NCBI GenBank assembly: GCA_030248215.1
Contig: JASANG010000937.1
Coordinates: 1-64,000, forward strand
DNA length: 64,000 bases
Direction: 5' to 3'
Source of the DNA: Enoplolaimus lenunculus
Taxonomy: Eukaryota > Nematoda > Enoplea > Enoplida > Thoracostomopsidae
Shown here: positions 11,016 to 24,141 of the stretch, piece by piece
Layout: the number at the start of each line of letters is the position of its first letter
How positions within the stretch are numbered: position 1 is the first letter of the stretch
Notes under the pieces: generated by a model
What the model was told of the DNA's origin: nothing
Database searches by the model: none
What the model saw: only the letters and a program-made list of their open reading frames with translations
Translations under genes and position numbers: made by a program

Positions 11016-14000
11016 ATGGCTGCATCCTTAACTTCAAACCGTGCTGCATATGAAGCGTCGTGTTCTGCAACGTACTTAGCGAACTATATTGATTGCCTGG
11101 AAAATTTACCTCATGCTATACAACGGCATTTATCGCAGATTCGAGAGTTGGATGCGGAGTATCAAAGTAATTACATAAAATATTAAGCTTGGTCGATATC
11201 TATTTATAACAGACTTCAGTTGGTAAAACAAGGCTCCGGACGATCTGTGACAGCAGGTGCACAGGTTATTTCAGTTTCCGCTCTTTTCAATGTGTTTAGA
11301 ATTCTTGGAATTTTTGTTTTTGCTTGTTGGCATTTTTTTAAATCAAGCAATAGAAATACGCAAAAGTAAACCTGTAAAAATCATGCTGGGTGGCTTAGCT
11401 TTATAAGCAGTGTGCATTAGCATTCGTATTTGAATAGTCACAAAACATTAGCGTCCGCGCGGGTTGAGTATAAAGCTGATATAACCGTGTGGTGATGGTA
11501 CACGTATCTCAACCGTGAAACCTGCGTGCCAATCGTAGCTTGAAAATGGGTGTCTAATAAAATAGGAAGTTGGCATTCATGTAAAAACGGTTTTAAGGTT
11601 CTGTTTTATTTTAATTTTGTAGTACGTGTATATTTTTTATTTTTAGGTGTCGTGAACGTGCTCCGGCAATTTACTTGTAGCGTGGAGCGAGTTAGGTATT
11701 GAATTTAGTTTGCATCTTGACTAATATAACTGGTTGTGGTATGACTCATTCAGGAATTTAATAGATGTCAATCACAAGTGTACTGTTCGCTTTGTAATAA
11801 TCGATGTAGCTATGGCTAATGGTGTTAGCATAGACGCTTTTAGAAACTTTTTTGACACTTATTGATCTATTTATATACTTTCGAAATTTCAGCCCATGCA
11901 GGTGTAATCCATCGACTTCAGCACAAAGCGGTACTGATTCACAACCGCAAGAACGTGTAGAATGCGAACGAAAAAAGGATTGTTCATGTCAGAATGGCTT
12001 GGTTGAAGAAACTAGCTCGTATGGGGTCGTAAATGAAAACAGTTGTCAGTCAGGTGTCGTGCAGCTAGAGTCCGAATGCACACATGACACGAAGAAGGAT
12101 AGTGTGTGTGAATCGGACTGCAAAAACAATGACATAACTACTGAAGAAAATGTCGCAAAAATAGACGACAAAAAATTGTGTAAAACCAGTGGTGCATGCA
12201 CACAGAATCAAGGGAGAGACGTGGAAACGGATTCTGCGAAAACAGATTTTCCAGTCAGTGCTTTGGCAAATGACTCAGAGTTTGATCACTCAAAGTATTT
12301 AAATCAGGAATGTGCGATTAAACTGTTGCCAAGCAATGAATATGTTTCTGAGGAAACTTCGTCTCCAAAAGGATACGCGATAAGTAGATCATCGTGCTCT
12401 ACGGGTGCTGCTGACGATCTGTCCAGTAGTACACCGAAGTTTCTTGCTAGTGCAGATGTTGGAAATGATGATGTTAATGTTGATTCCAGCTGTGGTTATG
12501 TAGAGCTGAAATCAAAAGAATTAAAAGCAACCGATTTAGATCTTCGGACCAAGCAGGACTTAAATATATTTAGCGAAAAAGAAATTGTCGAGAACCAACC
12601 GCAAACTAATGGCACACCCGAATGTTCAGCAGAAAATGCACCATTTGAGAAACAAAGCCAAGTGGAGGCCGAAGATTTACCGATTCCGTTAGCAACAGAA
12701 AATATGGATGATAATAATAGCGAAGTCGTTCGTCAGGAAGCAGTATCCATTTCAAGTCCCAAATCTTATGAAGAGCAAGCCGAAAATAAATGTAGTGGCA
12801 ATGTACGGGCGGCTCCTGTTGTATTGTCTTCGAAACATTGTTGTTGTGCCGAAAAACGTCGGCGACTTCAAGAGCAAAATCAGTTGCAAGTTTTAAAGTT
12901 TTTTAAAGTAATGCAGCGAATACAAGATTCAAAAATGGAGCAAGTTACACAGATGAAAGAGTTGGTTGCACAGAAGGCGTTGCAGTTGTCTCAAGACCGC
13001 CGGAATTTAGGTATGGTTTTTATTTTTTCCTATGATACGAAATTTGTATTTTGCATTTATGTTTAGGTATGGCTTGCAAAAATTTTGTATAAACAGTTGA
13101 TGATAGAAGTAGTTGCAAAAAAGTATGTTTATCTTTCCAGTGGTGTAATTTTTGCGGCGTCTGTTAGTACTTTAAAATAATGGACCGCAACAATAGTTCT
13201 GCCTGAGTTTTTATCTTTGTGGGTTCAGGTAGCAAAGTTTTAGTATGAACAAAAGGTTGGTGTAGTAAGCTTTGAATAACAGAAAAAAAACTATATCTTT
13301 TCATTCTTTTGATGTCTGTGACATTTGCTACTACTTTATGATAATAAATTGACCGAGTAGTAGTCTTTCACAAGTTTCTTTGTCATATTTTTATATTTTA
13401 GAAGCACTAAATGAACCTGATTCGTTTCGATCACAGTCTCCTTCGAGCGAATGCTTTGAGCGTTCCGGTATGGGGCTTTCGTGTCGGTTATAGATAGTCT
13501 TATTATGAAAAGTGGTTGGAATTGTTTTATAACTATCTTCTGATTAGTTCCAACTTTTGAAAGATGTTTTTATCGCCTTTAGGTTGTAAAGCACATTAAG
13601 TTTAGTGTCTAATTATGTGTACGCGTGCAATTTTTAAAGTTTAGAATGCAAAAGCTGAGGGCAAGCTACTGGTAAGTCATAAAAGGAGCAGAGCAGCGGC
13701 TGCAAACAGATAAACTTTTTTCATTAAGTTGGATAGAGTAGAAACAATTTTCGATTTGTTGGTCAGATAAACTGTGGTGTACGTAATATATTCGAGAGTT
13801 ATTTTCTAGTGTTTGTAAGATAAGCTTTGTACTTTCAGAAGCTATGATGATTCTTGAAGGCGAAGGCAATCCTGGAACGTCTGTTAGTAATATACTTTCT
13901 GGAAATGAAACTCCAACTTATTATGGCAGTGGATATGACATCCGACCACCGTCAGCAGCAACTTGTGCAAGTACAAGTACCACTGGGCAGGGACCCAGTG

Positions 14001-15790
14001 GCAGCGCGGGAACAGTTAAGCGAACACGAAGGCAAAACAAGATGATTCAAAACTATCAGCAAAACACATCGTCTGCCGTAACTTGTGGTGCAGTATTTCC
14101 GATTGGGTCAGGCAATGGAATAAGTGATAACGTATGCAAAGAATACGCTGTTCGAATTGATGGTAAGAATGTGTTTTATTACACACCGTTTTTCTTCACG
14201 GACACTTTGTTTGGCCTCTTTTATATAGTAGCACGCAGTAGCAGTCAGTGTAGCTTTGTGGCTTAAATAACTTAATGATCTGTCTATTATAGCAAAACAA
14301 TCAGCGCTATATGGTGGAGCGTCGGGCTATAGAAAACGCAGCAGTATGCGTCTGGACACATCGGGGGGCTTGCATGGTAGCAGCACAGGACCATCTGGCA
14401 GTAGCCGTATAGGGCCGCCTTCACTAGTTTCTCCAAATTCGACGTCTGGAGCGAATCGAGATGGATTTGATTTTTACGGTAGTTATTCAAATTCGGCAGC
14501 AAATTTAACGAGAGCAACAAGCACCTCAACAGCACATATAAAAGAAATGGGCGGGAAACGAAAGGCGGGCTCCGCTCACAGTTCAAGCAGCAGCATGAAC
14601 TCAGGTAGTGCTGCCGGGAAGGATACAGCCACAACCGGTCACAGCGGAGGAAATATTAGTCATAGTCAGTCAAAGTCATCGGCTTCGGCAAGCAGGAAAC
14701 GCAAAGTGAGTTTGGGTCATGTTATTGCTAGTACGTAGGGTGGGTTGTGTCTTAAAAAATACGTGGATTATGTATAATAGTTTATCTTTGTATTTTTATA
14801 AACATAACGAGCTATGAACAACTGTGATGAGTTTAGTACAAAGTGATGTTCAACAATTTGTTTCAAAAAACAGTTTTATTATTCCGTCACTTGGCACATT
14901 GTAAGGGTTGTTTAACTTCAGAGTGCCGCAATCACCCCGAGATGTCATCAAACCAACTATTTAAAGCATGACACGCGGTGCGGTACTCGGAGAATATGAC
15001 ACCACCCTTATTTGTTTGTGTATTAGCCTGCTGTGACTGTGTTCTATTGATTGTAGGTTGCTAAAGACGACGCTCCTTGTATACCTATATTTCATCCGTC
15101 TACAATCATTGATCCTGACGAACCAGTGTATTGTTTATGCGATCAGGTATGAGAAATTATGTAATGGTCACGAGCGGTCCTATGGAGGCTTGCAAGTGGC
15201 GGTCCCTCTAAATGTTTTGTATACAGCTGATTTATAGAAGAAGGAATGGCAAAATAAGAAATTCATACCCGAGTTACAATACATAAAGCGCCCCCTCCAA
15301 AATATTTTATGGCCGCCACTGGCCATGGTTTGTTGATGTGGAAAAATTTCGAAATCTTGTCACCTATTGCGCAGAAGTCGCTAATACTGGCATATCTGTT
15401 TTAACTACAATCAGTTTAATTTAGTCGATAAGTATAAGTAAGTAGGCATTTAGGAGCGTTGTAGTTTTTTTCATCGTTGGACTAATCCAATTACTTAAGC
15501 CACATAAATGTATAATGAGCCATTTTCTTAAAATGTTCTTGTACTGGTGTTATTCTCTATGGCAATTTGTGTAAAGTTTTGGTTGCATCATTCATTTCTG
15601 ATTTTTTCACTGGTTACAAGCTTTTTTATTGCAGGTGTCGTATGGAGAAATGGTTGGTTGCGATAATATGCAGTGCGAAATTGAATGGTTCCATTTTGCG
15701 TGCGTCGGTTTAACTAAGCAACCGAAAGGAAAGTGGTTTTGTCCAAAATGTCGAGGCGATAGACCGAACATTATGAGATCGAATAGTTGA
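11016..15790 (+). CDS. ING: ING-family PHD-finger chromatin protein (ING1/2 type)
   Basis: Exons 11016-11166, 11647-11695, 11902-13010 (or from 11893), 13402-13467, 13839-14162, 14293-14705, 15057-15146 and 15635-15790 join in phase to about 785 residues. An optional 24-bp exon at 11754-11777 would also keep the frame. Residues 18-66 form ING helix 1 ([25 protein letters not shown]). Helix 2 (about 383-440: [15 protein letters not shown]) comes only after some 310 acidic, Ser- and Cys-rich residues. A basic Ser/Gly-rich linker follows, with RKR and KRTRR runs. The PHD finger (about 729-778) has all eight C4HC3 ligands and the Tyr, Ser, Met, Asp and Trp that read H3K4me3. The intron before VSYGEM sits just after the first two zinc ligands. 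The final [12 protein letters not shown] is ING1/2-like. ING1/2 act in Sin3-HDAC complexes, ING3-5 in HAT complexes. The family call is firm; the exact paralogue is not. Confidence 0.95.
11450..11545 (+). repeat. Degenerate tRNA-like (SINE-type) segment in ING intron 1
   Basis: GTGTGGTGATGGTACACG resembles the A-box region of the tRNA-like elements at 59803-59890 (GTGGTGATGGTATACG), and a weak B-box-like stretch follows. There are no clear ends. It is an old fragment at best. Confidence 0.3.
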
Positions 15791-16743
15791 AAACCCTACG
15801 ATAGCTTCAGTCTCGTTACTTTGTATCGGCTTCCGTTGCTTGAAGAAATGTCAAAAAGTGTATAAACAGTATATTATTTGGGTGTGTTGTAAAGAACTGG
15901 CGAATCCAGCGGTCACCCAGGCCTACGCCTTCCAATAGGGCTCAATCCAAAGTGTTGTATTAATATTTAGCACTGAAATTGTTTTGGCGGATCCAATATA
16001 TCTTGGTGGGGAAGGATCTTGTATTCAAGTTTCTAAAAACATTAATCGTAGACCCATTGGAGTCTTAGAAATTGAATTTATCATCCATGCTTGGCACTTG
16101 ATGGTTTAGAGGGCGCTAAGCACAGAACTGTGGTGCAGCACCGTTTTGGGAGATATATCAGGAATGGCTGTTGCTAGCGAGCGACTAGAAGTTGTCATTG
16201 TGCCACGGTTTACTCAAAAGCCCATGTAAAGAAAATTAAAGACGCAGTTTTAGTACTTGGAGGGACGATCCGTAGATCAGCCCTTGAACGCGCTTTCCCA
16301 TCAAGAGTTTTTCAATCCACAACTAACTTAACGGTGTGTTTATATAATGTAAAAAATATTGTTATGGATTTTACTATTGTATTTAATAAAATTTCCGGTG
16401 CTGAAGAATGTTACATTTTGTGAAATACACATTTATGATTGCTAGATGAGCATGATAGTATGAGGGATTCTTTTGATCTACCTTTCTACATAGTTGCCTG
16501 ATAATCATGGCACGGATACCTTTTTAATTTATAATTTCGACATGGAATTTTGCGCTATACCATCATTCTCGGAGTCCTAGTTGAATTTGTAATACTACCA
16601 TATTTCCATTTATTTCTGCCGTAAGGGGTATATTTTTCAAAACGAACAGTTTGAAAACAAATGGGTTAATGTTTTACGTTTATATGATTCAAATGAGACC
16701 CTGTCAACGAGTATTAAGTTTTCTGTATTTTAGAACCTGCTTA
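15791..16743. other. ING 3' UTR and intergenic gap
   Basis: The segment holds the presumed 3' UTR of ING with an AATAAA at 16385-16390, about 600 bp past the stop. About 350 bp then remain before the POLDIP2 start. No other gene or repeat was recognised. The tight spacing makes this the likely promoter region of POLDIP2. Confidence 0.5.
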
Positions 16744-19700
16744 ATGAGTAAAGCCATTTGCCGAATTCAGTTGAAAGTATTACGATATAACCCTCGCTTG
16801 GCACCGTTGTGCCCGAGGCAAAGTATACTACAACACAAACCGTTGTTTTGGCAAGCTGTTGCACGGCTTTCTACTAAGTTAGTTTAAACTCTAGCACCTG
16901 GAATAAACTAAGTTAAGTTAATCACACAAATATTCTGTGTGGTTTACGTGAAAAACATCGTCGTGAAGTGATTTTCATAAGTATTAAAAATGCATTTGGT
17001 GAATTTGCAATCTGGATAGTTGTGTTCATTAATCGAACTTCTAGTTATCCACAAAATGCATTGCGTAATTTAGCGTTTCATTATAATGCTTTTTAAAGTT
17101 TAACCATTTTAGGCTCGCTGAGGTTGGCAAATTTGAATCTCCCAAGCTACACAGCAGCTACTCAAGTGGGCAGGTATGCGGACTATTGTGTTCTACGCAT
17201 GGATTCACTCTATAGAATAAGGACGTGTTAAAACGGATCGTTTCGGTTTTCAAAAATAAATATCAATATGTACTGTTCTTAACGTTCGAGTTGATACACT
17301 TACAGCAGTGTGTAGCGTATCGTTTTCTTAAATATCGCGACACTCTGTTTTTGTCTGTATGTTTTGTTCTTACGTGTTGGTTTGCATGTTTCAGTTATTT
17401 CTTCATCGTGTATTCGGTTATCGTGGTGTAGTGTTATTTGCGTGGGAGACAAGATTTTTTGATCGTGATAATCAAACAAAGTCTGTGCCAGATAAGTAGG
17501 TTTTCTTAGTATTATGTTTAGTTTTGACAATCTTCTTTATAACTAATTAGGCTTGTAGCCTGCATGACTGAGGGTTAGGATGGTACCAGTGTTGAAAAGA
17601 TTAGCTTATGAGTGGAGTTGACAATACTTGCGCGCAGTCACTCTCTGATGATCGTATTAATGATAGTGGTTTGGCACTTTAAGACTTGAATCTTCAACTC
17701 AGTCTGTCGATAGTGGAGTTTCTAGTGATAGCAGCGATCAGAATGAGACTATATCTTCTGACCATAGTCACCCATCCGGTGATAGCAACAGTAGCAGTCC
17801 ACAACTGAGCGGACCAAAATATTCGAATGGAAATGAAATCACAAGTCAAACTCACACGTACTATCAGGCGTTAATTGACGAAAGGGATTGGCCCTATGTG
17901 GTATGATACTTTACGTTTTAGTTTTTTAATTTGATCGGATAATTTGACAAGCATTTCACTCCTAACCTACATGCCAAAATAACCTGAAGGTATGTATTTG
18001 GAGGTGTAGCAGCTATTTGTGATGCTTTTGTTTTATCTGTAATACAGTATTATTCTGGGGTTTGTGACGTATAAGGAGTAAAAATTTGTAAGATTCACAC
18101 TGCGCTTTATGCTATTCATATTCATGTATTTTTCTTATAGTTTCATAGTACCACACTAGGCAAAGATTTCAAATATTCACAAAAATCTTAAACAGTGTAT
18201 ATGTATGTAGTTTGATTTAAATACATGGTTTGTTGTTCTATCTTTTACGTGATCTGGCATTGTTTCATGTTTCGATTCGAAGTGTTGGTTTTTGTTAGAT
18301 ATTGAAAACGCGTTACATTCTTCAGTTTTTGATTTAGCGAGCGCAGACTGAAAGTGTGACTTTTTTGGGAACAAACGAGGGAAGTCGGTCACTTTATGCG
18401 ATTCCTGGTACGTTCATGTGTCTTTGATTGTCTAAAAACATAGATCTTGTCACTTGTCTTAATTTAGTTTTTCCTAACGTAGTTTCACCATAAGCACAAT
18501 TTTGTAATTTATCTATAACGTTTTCAGGACTGGATTACGTTGCGCATGAAGATGTTCTGCCATACTCTGTGACAAGTTCAACCGACACGCCTATCAAACA
18601 CGAATTGTTTGAAAAGTTTTTTACTCCAGATCAGAACAAAGGTACACAAAATTTGATTATAGTCATATTGCATTATCGTGCAAGTTTGTTTCAACCTACA
18701 GCTTCATGGATTGCTTAGTTTATAAGTGGCATGGAAACCCAAATTTCATGAAAACACTTTTCCACATTTAGGGTTGCGCTATATTAATTGTCGTATGGCC
18801 CAGTCCGTCATCAAAAGTATTAGCACTATCCTTACAGCTTTCAAATTTGTTGCAAACTTACGAAGCAAACTCACTGAAAGGTGTAACATTTAAGACTGAG
18901 AAAAATTACCTTACCGAGATTGGCAGAAACATCAGCAAACATTGTGCCGGAGCTCCACCCGAAGAATTAGTTATGTAGTGTGATACATACATAAACACTC
19001 ATGCCGGTATAGAATAGTGGTTTCACTAAAATTTTGCACTACTGCAGAGCCTCCATACACTGTCAAAGCCACTTTGACCGCATGGACAGAGAAAAATCGG
19101 CCTTGGCTTGAGTTGACAGATATACATCGTGAAACCACTCAAAATATCAGAGTGACAGTGATACCGTTTTATATGGGCTGTCGACAGACTGGAAGTAGCG
19201 TTCCAGTGTATTGGGTGAGTCGTTCTTTTTTGCGCGAAGTTTTTGTATGAACCTTTGTTAAATCGATTTTTCAAAAACCATGCAAACTTACTTCAGAATC
19301 GAGAGTAAGAAGAACAAATAGTAAGTTTACTTTGATAATATCCGAACCAGTGCGGCGTCGGGTCTAAACGCGTTTTGACGTTTTTTGCTTCAGTATAGGT
19401 ATTATGCCCCCCAAATAATAGTTATTACTCACTACTATACGTTTAGAATTAATGAAATAATAATTAAATCGCAAACAGTGACAGTAACCATACCAAATAA
19501 TATTATGTTTTGACATTTTTTGCTTTAGTATAAATATATATGTCTGACCCTCAAATAGCAATTATTATTACTATTATACGTTTAGAATTTAATGAAATAT
19601 ATACTGTGTAGTTAAAGAAATCTAAAACAATGACAATAAAGAAATTATACATGTATTTTCTAAGGATAACTTCTGAAACAGTATTGACCCATTTAAGCTA

Positions 19701-20964
19701 CACTGAGTTTAACGACGCTATCGATGTCTGCTAGCTTGCATTCTAAACTTCCAACAAAGAACATAACCAGCCAGTCAGATTGTATTGATTTTGCAATGTT
19801 TACTATATAATACACTTCTATTGCAGTGGCGGTACAGCATTAGACTTGAAAATCTTGGCACAGAAAGTATTACACTTCGAGAACGTTGTTGGCGAATATT
19901 TAGTCTTGCTGGAAAACTGGATATTGTCACCGGCCGAGGTGTGATTGGACTGGTAAAGTTCTCAATTTGCTATGCTAATGATTTGGGTTGTCTTATTTCA
20001 ATAGATGTATGGGTAGCATGTTCAGGCGAAGTTATGTGTTCGCATGGTGTTTTACCTTTAATTGTAGTTGTGTACTTTTTATTGTTAAGCAGGAATAGTA
20101 TATATGCATTATTTTTGATGTGCAATATGTATAGATGTATGTATGTAGGTGTAAGAGTTTTAATGTACTCAATTTCTTTACTGATAAAATTTTGGGTCAA
20201 TGTAGTGACAAAACTATATGATGTTAATCTGTGTAGATGTTTGCGTTCCATATCGATTGAAAGTTTAATTCTTAATCGAAAAACTACACTTTGTTAGGCT
20301 CGAACATTAGGTTAGGAATTTACATGAAAATGTTATTGCGTTTTTAATTTTGATAAGTTTAGGTTTAGAATATTAGGAACGTTCTAGAATTTATGGAAAC
20401 CTTTTCCTATATCAAAAGTTCTACCTTTTTGGATTGAGATGCACGGTTATAATAATATTATAAAGAACACGTGAAGTATAAAATTTTTTTATATACAGGA
20501 GCCAACCTTATCGAGAGATGCAAGGGCGTTTCAGTATAGCAGTCATGTATCATTAGAATCGCCCAGTGGGCACATGTGGTAAGTGTGTTTTTAGTTTTCG
20601 AATGCAAGGAATTTGAAATAGATATGGTAACTTTTGTTAAATTAACAATACCATAAAGTAAGTGTAATTTTGTCATTTCTAGAATACGACCATTTTACTT
20701 TGCTCGTAATGGTTCTTGAATTGTGATGTTTGTTGATAGCACTATCTAGGAATTGTTGTTCCGCAAGATGTAATTTTAGTGGTTAGGTATACAACGACAA
20801 TAGCTGTCTAACTCCAAAGTGTATTGTATAGTCTGTGTCCAGGTCGTTTTAGGGGAACATACAAGATGGAGCGAGAAAACGGGCAAACATTTGAGGTTCG
20901 AATTCCTCCGTTTGGTCTGGAAAGCAAGCCTGATAGCTCTGATGGCGATAATATTGAAATATAG
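16744..20964 (+). CDS. POLDIP2: Polymerase delta-interacting protein 2 (POLDIP2)
   Basis: Ten exons, 16744-16877, 17113-17173, 17395-17495, 17684-17900, 18338-18407, 18528-18641, 19048-19214, 19827-19952, 20499-20578 and 20853-20964, close in frame to 393 residues (human 368). The first 45 residues are basic and free of acid, as expected of a mitochondrial targeting peptide (ATG 16744; an in-frame ATG at 16651 is less suitable). Residues 50-215 are the YccV-like domain (FLHRVFGYRGVVLFAWETRF, HTYYQALIDERDWPY, GLDYVAHEDVLPY). Residues 262-385 are the ApaG domain (RETTQNIRVTVIPFYMG, YWWRYSIRLENL, FQYSSHVSLESPSGHMWGTY, VRIPPFGLES). In mammals it binds the Pol delta p50 subunit, PCNA and PrimPol, and has mitochondrial roles. 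Exon 4 inserts a Ser/Asp-rich linker longer than the human one. It is downstream of ING on the same strand. Confidence 0.97.
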
Positions 20965-22099
20965 TTTGCTTAACACATGTGCTTTAGCAGTGTACAACCT
21001 GAGGCCTGCCTCAGGTTCCGCTCTGGTAGAATTTTTATCGGAGTTTCCGGCTATTTCGGTAGTAAAATTTTGCATAATTTTGCAATATTCATCTGTTTGG
21101 TGTGTTTCCTTTTAACTTTTCGCACAATTTTGAGAAAAAAATTTCTGTGATTTAGTAAAAAATAAGATGATTACCAATCGATTTAACAACACTTTACAGA
21201 TATTTGCTACAATTATAAAGTTAAAGTAATTTAACTGCCTTTATCTCGCCTCACCTCCGGTTGCACCCTGATGTGTAGCTATTGTATCGTAAAATTACAA
21301 GATCATATTTTTGAATTTTGAGAATATTTACTTATCGTGTCGTATTTGATGTACAGTAAATGCCCGGTTTTTTTAATACTGCTGATAGTTCTTGTAATTT
21401 CAACGATAATTAGGAAACCAAAACTATGTACACGTAACTTAGCTAGTTTATGGAATAAAACTTTTCGAAAAACTTACATAGTAGCTGACAAATATATATT
21501 CAAGCATATTTATGAGGTTCACAAAATGTATGCTGGGATCACTGTCTAGGGAGACTCAAGAAATTTGTGACGAGCGAGGTGCAAACGGAATTCCGGTTTT
21601 AGTAGGGAAATACGGTGTTTTTCACTAAACAAAATAAATATAAAACAAGTCTAAACACGGAACACGGGTTAATTCGTCCGTTTTTAGCTCAAATTAACGT
21701 CCGAAAATAGAAACACATTGCTAAGAATTTCTAGTTGTCACAGTATAAACAAAAGAGAAATCTGGTTTTGCTCTCCACTGCGGCGTCAACCTAAACTTGT
21801 AACCCAAGTGAGAATACAAGACCAAATCCCGGACTCAACCTGAAGTAACTCAAGGCAAGCCTTTAATGAAAGTTTCAGTGATTTTTTTAGTGCTCTGTAT
21901 TTTGTCCGTTCGACACACACGTCATTTGAATGGCCGTTTGAAAGTAAGAACTCCGTGAGCGCAAGGCAGCAGAACTATCTGGGCCTCAAATTAGAGCTGC
22001 TGGAACTACCACATTAGGATGGCGACGCGCTGTGCGGTGGCAATGTCTCAAATTACCAATATAGTTGTTATTTAACGGTTACTCTTTAAACTTTGCTTA
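20965..22099. other. POLDIP2 3' flank, no gene recognised
   Basis: The segment is AT-rich and holds no frame with family features. An AATAAA-type signal occurs near 21632. I see no element ends before the MITE that starts at 22100. Confidence 0.4.
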
Positions 22100-22506
22100 C
22101 TGTAGTGACCCGAATAAGAAGTTGGTGTCCCCATTTTGAGTCCCAATCAATAGGAGCCAGTTCGTATCCTTAACACGAGTTAGTAAACGGATAGTCCCTA
22201 AACCTTAATTTGTGTCCATAAATGTAAATTTTTCGTAATATATTGTATTGCATAAATGACTCCAGGACCAAATAAAGTTGAGTTCGAATTTTGAAAGCAT
22301 ACTTAACTTTTGAAAGTACATTCCTTAGTGCCTTTTGATACAAGTCAAATAAATGTTTAATTCAACGGATAATTGCAATCCCGGGTATAAATCAGTAACG
22401 AAGGGTGGAAGTGGCGGAGCGTGGATAGTCCGTGACCGAATAACAAGCGGTGCCCTCTCGAGAAGCCAAATAAATATCAGCCCCCCTGTTATTCTGAGCA
22501 CTGCAG
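22100..22506 (+). mobile_element. TA-MITE family A, complete copy
   Basis: A 407-bp non-coding element begins CTGTAGTGACCCGAATAAGA and ends with its inverted, slightly diverged form (TTATTCTGAGCACTGCAG). It is flanked on both sides by TA. The inside holds TCCCAATCAATAGGA, GACTCCAGGACCAAATAAA and AATAAATATCAGCCCCCC blocks that recur at 23810-24141, 32985-33156 and 60320-60599. The TA duplication and terminal inverted repeats suggest a Tc1/mariner-type MITE. It is non-autonomous. Confidence 0.82.
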
Positions 22507-23587
22507 TATTGCATGCGATACATATTTATTTTTGTTTTATACAGCAAAACCTCATTCATATATTTTCGTCTCATGTCTCTATTGCTCGTCGTTATAAGCA
22601 GTTTAGACATTGGTCAACGAAGCATTAAATCGGTTTTCGATAAGCTTTGAGATTATCAGCCATTTATGATGTTCATCGACATGTTTTATCAGTTGTCACA
22701 ATGTCAGAAAAGTAATATTTTTATATCTTCTGATGTTAGATGTGTGTTGATCTGAGTATATAATTTTACATTTATAATTTACCAAAATTGCAAAAATGCT
22801 CCAAATTTGAGGAGTAAAGTTTAACATGTTTATGGCAGACCATGACATTTCATATTAAAGTTCACGAAAATCGTTATTTCACGGGATACTTTTCTCATGT
22901 TAAGTATGGATGACGTCTTATTCACAGCACAGATCTTTGTTATTGACACGCCACGAGATCTGTGAAAATGCTGATTCAAGCAAGCAATTACAAATTTTCA
23001 GGATACATTTTACGCATAGAAAAGCAAAAGGCAACAGTTACCAGTGGATTGAGGGATCTTTGCGACATGAATTCTGTCAAAACTTTGTGGTCAATGATAC
23101 TCTGAGGGGCGTGCCATTTACGCACCGGACAGCACTAGGGCCGAAGCGCAACCGTAAATGCTGTTGCATTTATATTTTTGCTGGGATTGCGATACAGCTT
23201 CGAAACCTTGTGTTTATTAGGTCGGTGGTGGCATCTTGGAGTCTATGTGCTTGATGGGTATACAAATGAGGACAGCATTGAGGTTATGTTTTCGCCGGGT
23301 TGGCTCGAACATCATTGACAGAATAGAGTCTATGCCTACACTTGTGCCGCCTGCACTATAACTTACAATGAATTGATTAATAAACTCAGAGAGAATTAGT
23401 TACTTATGGTTATTTTTGAGTTAATAGTAAATATTTACTCACTTCCGGATGAGTTGATTAACTCAGAACGAGTTGAAGCAATTCAGAATTCTGAGTTCTG
23501 AAAGACCTTATTCAGAGCTCGAGCTTCTGAGTGGATTCAACTCATTCGCAGTTGAAATCAACTTGCTGTAATTTACAATGCGAGTTT

Positions 23588-23712
23588 TAACCTAAGCTTC
23601 AGCCTAGGCCTAAGTCTACGCTTAACTATATCTGCCTGTCTGCTTAAAACCTATGTCTGCGCCAAAGCCTAAGCCTATTAAGCTAGGCCTCAATCCTAAG
23701 TTTAAACGTGAG
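23588..23712 (-). repeat. TTAGGC-like degenerate tract
   Basis: The tract contains repeated CCTAAG, GCCTAAG and AGCCTA hexamers, such as CCTAGGCCTAAG and AAAGCCTAAGCCTA, the complement of TTAGGC. It is one of many such tracts between 23 and 63 kb. Confidence 0.6.
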
Positions 23713-23809
23713 TCTAGCGTAAACTTAAGCTTTCAAAGCTGTGCCGACTATCCAGACCGACCCAACAAAGTATATGCTCGAAGCTGTATCAACCGACCAA
23801 ACGAAAACA

Positions 23810-24141
23810 CCCTAATTAGAGTCCAAAAATGTCAATTAACCCTACATTGTAGCGCCTAAATAACTCCAGGACCAAATAATTTGAGTTCGAAACTGTAAAG
23901 CGTACTTAAATTTTGAAAGTACATTCCTAAGTATAACCTTGTATTATCACTCAAGCTGTTGACACGAGACAAATAAACGTTTAATTCAACGGATAATTGC
24001 AGTACCGGATATATATCAGTAACGAAGCGCGGCGGAGCATGGTTTGAAAATAAATAACAGTCCGTAACCGAATAACAAGGGGGGTACCCTCTGGAGAGGC
24101 CAAATAAATATCAGTCCCCCCTCTTATTCGGGTCACTACAG
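23810..24141 (+). mobile_element. TA-MITE family A, left-truncated copy
   Basis: It aligns with the right three quarters of 22100-22506 (GACTCCAGGACC-type block near 23863, GTTTAATTCAACGGATAATT at 23979, final CTTATTCGGGTCACTACAG). It is followed by TA at 24142-24143. The left terminal repeat is not seen. Confidence 0.75.

Noticed and set aside
11216-11265. An alternative ING exon 2 (from 11226)
   Set aside because: It can be spliced in frame after the first exon, but the 49-bp exon at 11647 continues the ING helix pattern better.
19785-20297. 170-codon gene on the plus strand
   Set aside because: Only 19827-19952 is coding, as POLDIP2 exon 8; the rest is intron read-through.
22100-22506. 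Solo LTR, because the ends can be read as TGTAGTG and CACTACA
   Set aside because: The inverted identity of the ends extends some 20 bp and the flank is always TA, which fits a TA-inserting DNA element better. No retroelement genes are nearby.
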